From NCBI GenBank assembly GCA_914767715.1, contig OU612072.1, positions 8,248,001-8,312,000 of the forward strand: 64,000 nucleotides of DNA. Reading direction: 5' to 3'. Below, piece after piece: positions 1-11,069 of this stretch (position 1 is its first letter; every line of letters begins with the position of its first letter). Position numbers and translations under genes: made by a program. Source of the DNA: Membranipora membranacea (lineage: Eukaryota; Bryozoa; Gymnolaemata; Cheilostomatida; Membraniporidae). The notes under the pieces are model-generated. The model saw only the letters and a list, made by a program, of their open reading frames with translations, was not told where the DNA came from and did not search any database.

Positions 1-1933
1 CCGCTTGGACCACATCATCTTTTTGTACTGCATCGCCCCACTTACACCTGGAAAGATAAAAGGTCCTTTCCACCCCCAGGTGGTTAGTATCATGAAGATC
101 ACGCACAGCCTCAATAGAGTATCCGCCAACACAGCCAACTGATACAACCTGAGCTAGAGGTTTGAGCCACTTCTTAGGAACCCTTGTAAGTGCATCAGCT
201 AGATTAGCCTCTGACTTGACCAATACCACCTCGACATGTAAGTCATACAACTCGATTAGCTCAACGATCATACTCAACCTCCTCCTAGTAAGCAGCTCAC
301 CAAGACCTCCGACCTTAAGACGCTTGCTGTCATTTATCACCGATTTCACCCAGCCATACACAGTAGCAGAATCTGTCATAACTTTCATAGACTTCAACTC
401 CCATTTTATACCACAGCTCAAACCCCTGACTACTGCCTCTAACTCAGCAACATTGATATGATTGCCATCATCTTTCCTCAACCAACAGCCATCCTCTACC
501 ATCACACCACCTATCTCAACTATCACTCCGACAGCTAGGCTGCTTGCATCACACCATATCACTCCTCCCTCAGTACAAGGCACAGACCATACTCCACAAA
601 CAGGGTCTCTTTTGGCTAGCATTGCCTGAGTTTCAAGCAACATCTCCTTTACGCGAGTGGGAACCTTCTCATCCCAGTCACAATCACTTGCCTGTCTCTT
701 CATAAAGCTGCATGCCACTCGTAGCCATCCACCTAAAGGATAATGCCCAGTGAGGCGACCACACACCGAGAACAACTCTCGTTTAGTCACTACATCAGCT
801 ATGTCACCGTACTCATTGTCCCTACCCCAGACCAACTCATCACTCTCAGTAAGCTTTACACGCAAGCCAAGCACCCTAGCATCACACATTCTCTCAGGTT
901 CCTTTGTCACCAAGCCATACTTTCGAAGATGGGCTCTCACACAATCCACCGATACTCTGTCCTCATCCACTATGATATCGTCTATGTAGTGATCAGTACC
1001 GTGTTCAACTGCACTATCCATTGACAGAACCTTACCAAGAACCTTTGACATTATTTTCGGTGCAACATTCAAACCGAAACCCATCCGTGTCATGACATAC
1101 ATTTTGTTCTTATAACGAACCGCCTGGAACTTCAGCAGCTCATCATCAACATACAACTGCAGGTATGCCTTTTTGAGATCAAGCATAGAACAGTTTGAGC
1201 CAAATCTGCGCCATTTGCGCAACTTATCCTGACATACAGCAACATCAACGCCTGGGTTGCTACTGATATACTGATTCAACTCTTTCCCATAGTCCATAAC
1301 AGGCCTTATCTTACTATCTTTGTTCGGCTGAAATGCAGCCAACATTGGTATCACACCCTTCACTTCACCATGTTTTGAGACATCATGCTCTACTAACCAC
1401 CCACACTCAATCCATGACTCAACCTCTCTCTCATAACCTGCCCTACATTTGTCACTGATATTGTACTCGCCTCTTTGATTTCTCAAAGTAGGCTCTTCAT
1501 CCTTCCATTTCCAAGAGACCTTCCATTGATTTCCATCATAAATCGCTCTAAAATCAGTGTCTTCGACCTCAAGAGAAGGAACCACCGAAACTCCTACAGC
1601 AGCAACCAAGGACATATGCATACCTTCATCAACATTGCCAAAATGAGGAACACTCCTCGAGCTCACAGTTACGCCACCTAAACCTCTGACAGCATCCATA
1701 CCTATTATTGCGGAAAATCCACATACCAGAGATGACGCGACAAAGCATCGTAATTTCACTGAATCACGACATGTATCTAACACCAAGTCAACTTCTCCTG
1801 CACACTGAGTAGTTTTGCCATCGAGCATTGTCACAACACTAGGCTTAGAGTTGTGCTTAGCACCTAACACTTTGATCACATGAGATGTCACAACGGTCCG
1901 CTGACAACCTGTGTCAACCAGGTAATGGCGCCT
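1..1933 (-). CDS. LTR retrotransposon pol polyprotein, partial (protease, RT, RNase H, start of integrase)
   Basis: I translated this minus-strand frame codon by codon from 1933 to the left edge and found no stop or frameshift, about 644 codons. In order it shows a retropepsin active site (L-V-D-T-G, about 1907-1921), a reverse transcriptase with the palm motif Y-I-D-D at 977-988 and an upstream F-G-L-N-V-A-P block near 1045-1080, an RNase H start (W-C-D-A-S, Asp codon at 548-550), and an H-x3-H at 80-94 that fits the zinc finger opening an integrase. The order PR-RT-RH-IN points to a Ty3/gypsy-like or related LTR element; BEL/Pao was not strictly excluded. It follows gag in the same frame after one TAG codon at 1934-1936. 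The rest of integrase and the 3' LTR lie outside the window. The open frame suggests recent activity or a young insertion. Confidence 0.9.
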
Positions 1934-2700
1934 CTATTGCTGCGATGCGGGGCGAGTATCCGACGCAGATACTGCCCCGGTCCCATTTCCCGATCGGTTT
2001 GGGCATTTGTTTGCCAGGTGATCGGGTGAATCACATATATAGCATCTTCGATCACGCTGAGATCGACCACTAACATACCGCTCCTTTTTCCTGTTAGGAC
2101 ATTCCCGAGCTACATGCCCATTACCAGAGCAGACGAAGCACTGTACAGCTTTTACATTTGACTTTACACCTGCACAAGCAAAGGCAGAATTGCCTCCCCT
2201 TGATGCAAGCATTGCACGCGCTTTCCCTACTAACTCTGCGAGCCCCAACCTCTCAACATTAACAGTAGATTTTAACTGCATAGCTACATCAGAAGGTAGG
2301 CCTGATACAAATGCACACCTGACCAGAGGCTCACCATGATGTCCATGACCCATCAATGCCACCAACCGCCTTATATCAGCTAAATACACATCAACCGACT
2401 CATTCTCGATTAATACTCTGCTCTTCAACTCATCATACGCTGTAAATGGATCAATGCTGAAAGCAGTGGATAACTCAGCTTTTAACAAATCATAATCATT
2501 CTTAGTTTCATCACTCAACTGTTGATACACAGAAAAGGCAGGACCTGACAAGAACAAGGCACAAACTTAGGCAGATCTGTCAACCCTTGCAACTGTGCCA
2601 CCAGCTCTAGCTTCTCTATCCAAACAAAGAACTCACCACTTGTCTTCTGGTCCTCATAACTCTTGATGATATCAGAAAACCTTATAGCCTTGGATACCAT
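1934..2700 (-). pseudogene. LTR retrotransposon gag with two CCHC zinc knuckles, frameshifted
   Basis: The likely start is the ATG at 2698-2700 (M-V-S-K-A-I-R-F). The N-terminal part runs in one frame to about 2557. The conserved continuation (L-S-G-P-A-F-S-V-Y) then sits in another frame, so a single-base indel near 2550-2565 splits gag. The rest is a capsid-like helical region and two CCHC knuckles (C-F-V-C-S-G-N-G-H-V-A-R-E-C and C-Y-I-C-D-S-P-D-H-L-A-N-K-C), typical of nucleocapsid. The frame ends at TAG 1934-1936 and continues directly into protease. The 5' LTR and primer-binding site should lie at higher coordinates, but I could not identify them. Confidence 0.8.
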
Positions 2701-4875
2701 GATAGCCGAAATAGCTTGTAGAATATGACACACTGAGTTATATGTAAGATACTGAATGTTGTATTCTAATGAACTGCAAAGCCTAACTAAGACAGTAGAA
2801 AAATCCTCTCCACACTACAATTGCAAAACAACAACTCAAACTTTATCAAAGAAACTGAAACTACATGTCACATGACTTGACCATGGGATTATGGGATATC
2901 TCAACATAAAATAAAAGGGAACATAACTACAATTTACTAGCATATTAGCACAGATCACAATATCCAAACTACAAAGTGGAAGTCTCTCCACAATAAAACA
3001 GAAATATTTGGTCAGCACCATGCTACATTGACACAAGTTGAGGTTGGTTCCCTAAAAATTGAAGAAAATGATTGTCTTGAGGTAATAAAATATCAAATAT
3101 TTGCAAGGAATCCGAGAAACAGTATTATGACAATAGAGAACAGACAGCAAGTTCGAAGGATAATCTGGTTCCATGGAATTTTTCATAATGATATACAGCG
3201 CAATGGAACCTTGAAGCCTGCCAGTATATCATAAGAAGGCAAATTATCCGTATATTGCCTTCCAAATCTTGGCTAAATAGATGAAAGATTGTGCTCAAAG
3301 ACCCCCCAAAGCAGCGCCCCTAAGATAGTCTCCGTGCCATTGTTTGTTTAGCAAAGGAAAACTGTATGGATGTGGACTGATCTTGTTGAAGGCTTTACTG
3401 CCAGCCATGAACGATACCTACATTGCAGTGGTGTCTTTCAAATGTGGAACATTTGGGAGATTGGGGTGTAGTGTCACAACTGCACTGGTGGTGCTAGTAA
3501 GTTCAGTGTGGGAAGCTGTTGTTTTATGAGGATAGTACACATTTTGTTATATAGGTGTCACAGTAATGATAATCGGCGATCGGGCAACATCCGTTAAACT
3601 CTTCAATATCGATTCTGCAAATAATTTCAAAATACAGCTGAGACTTCAAAAGATTCCTTGATGCAGATAGTTTTGTTTGTGCTCATCATCAGTTGAATCT
3701 GCTTTTACTCTGGTTCTAACACCCAAACATGACACTGCTATGACAGTGTCAGTTGTTGTCTGGCAAAATCAATGCTAAAAAGGGCAATAATAAAAACAGT
3801 ACTATATTGATACTACACAGTCAGTGAGGTGTCAAGGATGACTTCAAGTTCTAAGAGGGTCTGGGAAGTGAATGTTAGTTGGAGGGCATCACAGGTTCTC
3901 TTGCTCCACACTGTGCTACATACATAACTGCTTAAAGTACTCCTAGCATAAATGGAAATTGTAATTTTGGGTAACCTTAAGATAAGCTCGAAAATCATTT
4001 ATGCAAAAATTGCTATCTTATGTGACCCAGCATAATCCTGCTCTCTGAAGCTATAAATTAAAATTTACATTAAATAGTGGCTTGAAACTGATCAGGCAAA
4101 TAAATTTGCTTGTCAAAAAATAGAGGATTAAAGCTTGGCAGTAGATATTATGTATTTTGAGAATTACTTATTTAACTGTGATCTTGTGCACTTTTGCAAA
4201 AATTGACTTCACATGTGAATTTCTAGGGAACCGGTACTCTGATTTCCATTCTGTTTTTTTCATTTTACACAGAGGATCAAAGACTCTCGTAGTGTTGTGC
4301 GAAGCCCCATAAAAAGTTAATTAATTAGAATTAATTAAAAAATATGTCTGCGGATATGAAATGGACAACATTTCTAAAAGAGCTAGGAGGAAAAACTCGT
4401 CAGGAATTTGTTCGTTATGATCTATCTCACCATGGGATCATTGTGCTTATTGATCAGATTAAGTATGACATAGATAATCCACTGTTAATCTCCAAGACAG
4501 CACCTTAATCAGCTGCTTGTATATACATGCTGTGTTAATTTGAGGGAGACACATTTAAATTGGCCTTAGCAGACGAAGCTGAATTTTATAATGTCAAAAT
4601 CTATGAATCTCTACCTGTCTTAGAACAAGAGAAAAAATCACAGATTAGCAAGGATTAATAAATTTTGAGTTAAAGTGGCCTCAGTTCATTAAATGAGGGA
4701 CGGTTTGTTGACAACCTTTATTTCTTTTCAATCACTATGATCCCATGTGTCGATTTCGTAAGGATTTCGGGAGTAGCAGCCCCATGGAAATGGCATTAAA
4801 GTCAAATTCCGATTGTGACGAATGACTTTTTGGACGCCGAATACTCATAACTGTAGAATCGAATAATTTTTAATT
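2701..4875. other. Intergenic, no gene recognised
   Basis: AT-rich DNA with only short, unconvincing open frames. It should contain the 5' LTR of the minus-strand retrotransposon, but with no second LTR in view I cannot place its ends. Confidence 0.5.
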
Positions 4876-4966
4876 GGCGGCGTGGCTGAATGGTTAGCGG
4901 CTTTCACACAATGACTTCAAAGGGCATTACCAAGGGAGGCCAGGGTTTAAGTCCCGGCTGCGGCAG
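4876..4966 (+). repeat. tRNA-like sequence (SINE head or tRNA pseudogene)
   Basis: An A-box-like stretch (gtggctgaatggttagcgg, from 4881) and a B-box-like stretch (gggtttaagtccc, about 4943-4955) have the spacing of a class-II tRNA such as Ser or Leu. The acceptor arms do not pair well, so it is more likely a SINE head or pseudogene than a working tRNA. Confidence 0.55.
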
Positions 4967-6001
4967 ATTCTTTTCATGTTTTTCCCATCATGGAAATGGT
5001 TAGGATTCATCATTCGAAATGGGAGTGAACCACAAATTTGATGCATGGGACCATAGTGGTTAAAATTTCAGGTAATACAATTCACTGCATTAGCTTCTGA
5101 TCCCAGCAACAGGAAGCACGATGAATTGAATAGAGATGATGATTAACTCTTTATTCATACCGGTGCAAAATTTAGTAACACCTCATTATTTTTATTTGCA
5201 TAATATTTAGAGTGAATGGAAAAGGCTAGGTATTATGTAACTTTAGGTGCAGAGTGTGCTTCACATGGTAAAGATTTACAATTAATTTAACTGTTGCTGG
5301 GTAGGTTTTGATCAGATTGAAAAATGTGCCGACATGCACAAGATCACTGTATTAGGAATATCCTGTCTCTATCTATCAAACATGCTCTAACTCCTCACAC
5401 TCAATGGGTCCATCTCATAGGATTCAAGGAAACATGAATGAGTCACTCACTGAAAAATTTTTTGAAATTCAAAGTAATTGACAAACGACCACGCACGCTG
5501 GGTAAAAGTATGTTATGCAAACGGCACAATTGCATGACATAACCAGTAATAATTTCCTTCATTAGTTCTGAGAACCCTTGTTGGCAAGAGACATGATGGA
5601 ATCACATCCACAGAGGAGTCATAAAGTGCCCATTAACAAATGTGATACAAACTGATATCTTGTTGGCATACATAAACTGAAATTGTAATGATTATAATTT
5701 TGGTTTCTTTTATGCATTTTTTGGCAAACCTAAAAGAGCAGCTAGGATGTCAACATCTTTTAAATGTGGTCTATAGTCATCAATTTAGATATCGACAAAA
5801 AAATAATCCCAGCCGCAGTGCAGTAAGCTCCGGTTTAATCTCCTAGCAACTTAACTTAATTCGTCATTAATCTTCCAGTTTTTTTGTTTGCCTGTCTTTG
5901 AATGTTTTTGTTATTTTAATCCTTGCCGGGATAGCATATTTAAAAGACAGCATTCACTGCTACTGCTACATTAAAGAAGATTAGTTCTTGATAAAAACAC
6001 A
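4967..6001. other. Intergenic, no gene recognised
   Basis: AT-rich sequence without recognisable coding or structured elements. The left part may be the unclassified body of the tRNA-like repeat. Confidence 0.45.
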
Positions 6002-6077
6002 ATGCTGACTAAATTGACGATTCGATTTGTCATTGCGGTTATAGTGGACCAATCATTTACAAAGACAATAACGAAGG
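6002..6077 (+). pseudogene. Candidate exon 1: signal-peptide-like start
   Basis: ATG followed by about 15 mostly hydrophobic residues after a basic start; the GTAAGT donor directly follows. Ends in phase 1. Confidence 0.4.
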
Positions 6078-6265
6078 GTAAGTTTAGTTCAGTAATATGA
6101 GCTGCCAATTATTGACTTCTTTTGGATTACAGACCAAACTGATTTTACCTTTTAATCCATGATATTTAATAAAATTCTCTCTGGTTGTCATAATCAGCAT
6201 CTCATTACTGTCCATGAAGAATTCATAAGATTTTCCTATTTTAAATTTTGCATCACATTGACCAA

Positions 6266-6266
6266 G

Positions 6267-6358
<92 letters not shown>

Positions 6359-6387
6359 GCTGTTGTTGTTGTTGTTGTTGATGTTGT
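6266..6387 (+). repeat. (GTT)n microsatellite
   Basis: About 40 near-perfect GTT units with a few interruptions, lying in the candidate intron between 6077 and 6685. The leucine-rich open frame across it is a by-product of the repeat. Confidence 0.97.
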
Positions 6388-6684
6388 ATGGACTTTGATT
6401 TCCTTTCAGTACTAGTGATAGAAAATGAGAAGATAAAAAGTGATATAAAATAATGTTACAATAATTACTAGCTTTTTAGACTAGATAGCATACCCAATCA
6501 ATAAAGTCTAAAAAGGGTTTTTTTTTCAGCAAGGGCAGTCCTAGTTCAAGATGGGATGAAGCAACCACTTCTTGCTGAGATATCAGCCCGCCCGTGTTGA
6601 TATAGTCATGGAGGGCATATGGTTGCAGCTGTGTGGCATAAATTCATTGCATTTTCAGGACAATTTTCATCCCTTTTATTCTAG

Positions 6685-6880
6685 GTCAAAACTTCTCATG
6701 TCAGACAAACGGTAACATCTACACGCAATTCGCAGAACAGATGTGAAAAGTTTGCTCAGTACGACAATGTGACCGGGATTACGCATACCCACAGCTGCCC
6801 TGAAGGACTCAGATTTAGTGAGGATACTTGTATCTGTGAGCATTCTCATGAGGTAGGTTGTGAAGGATGTGGGCCGCCAG
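6685..6880 (+). pseudogene. Candidate exon with chitin-binding type-2-like cysteine pattern
   Basis: Strong acceptor (pyrimidine-rich run ending TAG at 6684) and donor (CCAG then GTAAGTG at 6881). Two frames overlap. The first gives F-S-C-Q-T-N-G-N-I-Y-T-Q-F; the second gives C-E-K-F-A-Q-Y and then S-C-P-E-G-L-R-F-S-E-D-T-C-I-C-E-H-S-H-E-V-G-C. Together they match the Cys-x-Phe, CP-x-GL-x-F and C-x-C layout of CBM14-like domains. A one-base shift near 6737-6741 separates them. Confidence 0.5.
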
Positions 6881-7276
6881 GTAAGTGATTGATTTACATT
6901 TAGCAAAGAGAAATCAACTCTAAATTTGACATGGAAGCTCCTGCCCTACCAATTGACAACCAGCCTTCTATATGTTGTTCTATATGTTGATACCAAACTG
7001 CATCGCCACACCACACCACACGTGATACTTTGTATTCTGTAGCATGCGAGATTGAACTCGAAAGGCGATAAGAAGAAATTTTGAATATTCGGAAGGCTGG
7101 CGAATGCGACAGGTTAGTCTGTTATTCATAATTATATTTTAAATTGCGTAATTAATGCTCGATGTTTTAATTTTGCAGCTTCATGTTAAGAAATTGATTC
7201 ATCAGTTGTCTCGCAGTGTTTTCGCTCTGTTTCTCTGTGAAATTAAGTCGACAAAATTGCAGATTACTTCTCTTAG

Positions 7277-7409
7277 AAGATCTCTGTTATAAAAGAGATA
7301 GTAGCAAGCTGTGTCACAAAAGATCCTGTTGCGAATGCATTATCTGTCCTGGGACTGATTTCTGATCGAGAAAGAGAGATCCAATGCCCACCACCTGTAC
7401 ATGGAGAAG
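7277..7409 (+). pseudogene. Candidate exon ending in a sushi-like start
   Basis: Acceptor ttacttctcttag, donor GTGAGA. One open frame of 44 codons in phase 0, ending R-E-I-Q-C-P-P-P-V-H-G-E plus one base. Confidence 0.4.
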
Positions 7410-7539
7410 GTGAGAACCTGCAGGAAGTATTACCTTGTCATATAAGAAAATTTCTTTACAAGGGAAATTTGTTTATTTTATTAAAGCACCATATTGGTGT
7501 AAGCATACAAACCTTGTATCGCTGTTGTTTTGACTACAG

Positions 7540-7619
7540 GCTGCGAGAAGATGCCGTTGTGAATAACTCTAAGGTTGGCTCCAGAGAACAAAATAAACGA
7601 GGACATCAAACTATCTGTG
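7540..7619 (+). pseudogene. Candidate exon with in-phase stop
   Basis: Acceptor tgactacag, donor GTGAGT. In the phase set by the previous exon it reads C-E-K-M-P-L, TGA, then 19 open codons ending L-S-V. A different frame is open but out of phase. Confidence 0.35.
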
Positions 7620-8490
7620 GTGAGTCTATATCAGTAAATATGCACCGTTCATAACCATAAACACTCTTATCCATACTTGTGATATTAGTGAACAAGTAAG
7701 CCTGAAAGTGGACTTTTACAATCATTTGGGGCTTGTATAACTGCTGCAGGAGATAAGATTAAGAGAAAGCTCTGTCTCATGGTCAATATTTTGAATTAGG
7801 ATTAAGTCTAAAACTTTGTCTGCACAGCTTGAAGAAAATATTTCGATCATTTGAAATCTTGTTTTTAAAATAATATCAAATCAAATTAGAGTTACTTTTT
7901 TGTATTGTGTTTTGTGTATTGTCCACTCAACAGCTGATATGCATGTTTAGCTATTTTTGATGAAGTCAGCATAAGGCTGAAAAACTCTAAATCAATATTT
8001 ATAAAGGATACTGGAAACAGTCCTTTGCGTCGATGATGTATGAAATCAGTCACCTAAGTAATTGTAATGGTGTTGAAATCTACGAAGCAAATGTCACACC
8101 AGGGCTGTAGCTTAGAAATTTAGTTTGTGACGGCCATGGACAAGCAACTCACACAAAGGTGCGTAGCGTGAGAGGTAACAGTAAAGTTACGTGCCATGAA
8201 TGAGATATGGTACCCCCTGAGCTCAAAAATCCATTTTTTGGCCCACTTCATTCTGGCTGTAGGGACAGCAGTGCTGTCCTTTGAACTATGGCCTGCACAC
8301 CACAAGCTATATTCAAACCAAGTTAAATCTCCAAATTGTCTATTGTGATTCATCAGATCCAGCTTGTCCTTGCGCCGAATCCAACTACGTTTCATTGATT
8401 GATACATATATATATATATATATACTTTAAGTATATTTTCTGTCTCAGAATGTTTTGATGTTGGACCTGTCTTGTGGCTGCAAAATATTT

Positions 8491-9050
8491 ATTAACCTTA
8501 GTGTATTTTTTTGCGGTTGGTGCAACCCTCTAATTTTGGCTATTATATACTAACCTTAGTGTATTTTTTCGCCTAAATGTTTTAAACTTCTCAGAAGGCT
8601 GAGCACACAAGTGCGATTGGTGCGACCCTCTAAATTTGGCTAATATATATTAATTAACCGTAGCGTATGTTTTTGCCTAAATATTTTCAACCTCTCAGAA
8701 GGCTGAGCGCACGAGTGCGGTTGGTGCGACCCTCTTAATTTGGCTATTATATTTTTACCTATTAGCGTATTTTTTCGCCTAAATATTTTCAACCCTTCAG
8801 AAGGCTGAGCGCATGAGTGCAGCGGGTGCGATCCTCTAATTTTGCCTATTATATATTTCCCTTATTAGTGCACTTTTTCGCCTAAATATTTTCAGCTTTA
8901 CAGGAGGCTGAGCGCAGTAGTGCGGTTGGTGCGACCCTCTAAATTTAGCTATTATATATTCACCTTATTAGTGAACTTTTTCGCCTAAATATTTTCAGCC
9001 TATACATTTTCTAAATTAGCGTAATTTATGCCCTGAATAATTTCAGCCAC
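8491..9050 (+). repeat. Minisatellite, ~102-bp unit, about 5 copies
   Basis: Copies start with g-c-g-g-t-t-g-g-t-g-c near 8513, 8613, 8717, 8819 and 8922, giving spacings of 100-104 bp. Each unit has a run like ttttttcgcctaaatatttt followed by cagaaggctgagcgca. Copies differ by roughly 10-20%, and both ends taper into partial units. Confidence 0.9.
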
Positions 9051-9106
9051 TCAAAAAACTCACCGATAAGTGGTATCTGTAAACGATACTTTTGGCGTTA
9101 CAATAG

Positions 9107-9202
9107 CTCTCGCGCACACAAAACATTAAACCCGCTGTGTTCCGTAACGCAAAAGAATTAGATGCGATTAAGATCAGATTAGAAGGACCTATTCCAAAAA
9201 TG
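9107..9202 (+). pseudogene. Candidate 96-bp exon, open in phase 0
   Basis: Acceptor gcgttacaatag and donor GTAGGT frame 32 codons (L-S-R-T-Q-N-I-K-P-A-V-F-R-N-A) without a stop, matching the phase-0 end of 7540-7619. Domain unknown. Confidence 0.4.
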
Positions 9203-10129
9203 GTAGGTTTTTCCTTCTTGCTTTCCTGCAGTGGTCTGATCATCTCAACTTCAATACTATGTTTAACTGCTTTGAGCACAGTCAATCATCATTGCGTATA
9301 TCTTCTGTTTGAAATAAGGGCACCTGATTACGACATATTAGTACATTCCTTTTCCTCATTCTTTTCCAATCCCTTGCTGCCAGAAGTAACAAGAAGAAGT
9401 AAGTTACACTGAATAATATCATGAACAGATTCTAAGTAGTCATTTTACAATGATAAGTAGTTTTGGGTTTTTTTTGCAACATTTATATTGCTAAAACAGG
9501 AAACAACAACTGAAAAGTTTAGACATTTGTTAACAAAATGTGAATGATGGTGAAAGTTTTTTAAAGATTGCTTTCAATGCAAATCAAATGATATTGTATC
9601 ATCTAGATATATTTAAAAAAATTATTTTCACGGTATACCTTATGTTACATCAAACAACATCCAAAATAGTTGTTTGCACATAAGAGTGATAATGCATGCT
9701 GTTATTAAAATAATCAACATATAATACATAAAAATTACGATTTCATTAATTTGTTTATCACATCACCAGATATAGCCATGTCGGTGAGTTCAATGTGACT
9801 GACCTCCTTGACGCTGTTGGCCACAACATCAGGTTTGGAGTCAACCACTGAGACCAGTAGGATTGGTATGTTGTGAAAATACTAATTTACATCACGGTGC
9901 AACTGTTCCCTTGTTTGAATTAAAGGCTGGCCAAATGCAAAAAAACATTGAATTTCTGGATGGCGTGGATGAGGGTAGATAGTTACGTAACACATAATGT
10001 GAACTTATTTTATAAGATAAGGGTTGTGTTGGGTTGAACTTTAAAGGAAAGGACATCCTAATAATACCCCAAAAGACCAAGCATCCTCATCGCAAGCAGT
10101 CCGTCGGGTCGTCGATGACTGTTCTAGTT
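9203..10129. other. No clear gene; one coding-like patch
   Basis: On the minus strand 9743-9881 reads open for about 46 codons (I-P-I-L-L-V-S-V-V-D-S-K-P-D-V-V-A-N-S-V), which looks coding and slightly like the late part of a von Willebrand A domain. The plus strand over the same bases (9768 on) is open for about 26 codons. I cannot decide which, if either, is real. Confidence 0.3.
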
Positions 10130-11069
10130 TACAGTCACCGGATCATTGTTCTCCATGCAGTTCGATCTTTAGCTGCAGCTTGCCAAGGATCTGGTTTAAT
10201 TTCTCTCCACTTTTTCCTGAGCACAGTTGTGAATAGAGAAGCTGTTAAGGTAGCATGTCTGCTCTCTTTCAATGAAGGTGTTCAGTCCATCTCAGGTTGC
10301 GCTCAATGAGTATGTCCGCCATCGGTGCTAAACCACTTCTCCTATATATTTTAGTGTTTGAAACTTTATCCTTTTTGTTATTTTCATGATCTCTCAGGTG
10401 CCTTATCATATACGCATTCAGTATCTTGACCTGTGTGCTATAGACTGTCTATGCTTCAGCCCCATACAACAGGGTGGATAAAACTATTGCTTTGTATACT
10501 TTGCATTTCATCCGAAGGAACCCATGATGGTTGTCCAGCAGTCTCTCTCTCAGCTTCCCATAGGCTACACTAGCCTTTCCCATCCGGTAGCTGAGTTCTT
10601 TGTCTAGCCCTGCATTGTCAGATATCATGCTTCCAATGTATGCAAAGTTCTACGTCTGTACTAAAGCTTCATCATGTACTAGAATATCACTAGGTGGCTG
10701 CACTATATGAAGGTTTCTTAACTGGTTGGAATAGGCACTCTGTCTTTTTGATATTTATCTTCAAACTGAACTGTTCAGCAGCAAGGCGAACCTGTTCAGC
10801 AGTCGCTGCATACTCTCTGCATCATGACCACTAGCCACCATCGCACAATCGTCAGCAAATAGCATTTCTCTTTCTATCTTCTGAGATGTTTTTGTTCTTG
10901 CTTTAAAATAAGCTACATTGAAGAGATCTGCATTTTGTCTTGTCTGAATAGATACACCTTCCAAGCTGTCTTTATAGGCAACCTCCAACATGGCCGACAG
11001 GTAGAGAGAGAAAAGAGAGTAGATGCAAGCACACACCCTTGTTTGACTCTGTTTGTCACTTAGACACAA
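10130..11069 (-). mobile_element. Non-LTR (LINE) reverse transcriptase fragment
   Basis: The minus strand carries the palm motif F-A-D-D-C-A-M-V-A near 10850-10880. Further on come typical late-RT blocks (e.g. Y-A-E-A-Y-like and L-R-M-K-C-K-V-Y-K-A near 10440-10520) spread over more than one frame. Frameshifts and the missing 5' part mark it as a dead 3' fragment. Family not determined. Confidence 0.75.

Larger units (their letters stand above)
6002..9202 (+). pseudogene. Candidate decayed gene for a secreted chitin-binding/sushi-like protein
   Basis: Five candidate exons with good splice sites: 6002-6077, 6685-6880, 7277-7409, 7540-7619 and 9107-9202. The first starts with ATG and a hydrophobic stretch like a signal peptide (M-L-T-K-L-T-I-R-F-V-I-A-V-I-V), ending in phase 1. 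Exon 6685-6880 continues in that phase with a cysteine pattern like a peritrophin-A (chitin-binding type 2, CBM14) domain. Exon 7277-7409 ends with I-Q-C-P-P-P-V, like the start of a sushi domain, and its phase-1 end matches 7540-7619, whose phase-0 end matches 9107-9202. Against an intact gene: the second exon changes frame near 6737-6741, 7540-7619 has an in-phase TGA, and the piece at 7043-7112 has stops in all frames. It is best read as a pseudogene or a gene with errors in assembly. The name is inferred from motifs only. Confidence 0.45.

Noticed and set aside
1888-2076. Separate 62-codon minus-strand open frame across the gag-pol junction
   Set aside because: It overlaps the end of gag and the protease in a different frame, and the protease motif lies in the gag frame.
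6159-6398. Poly-leucine open frame
   Set aside because: It is the translation of the GTT microsatellite with no conserved sequence around it.
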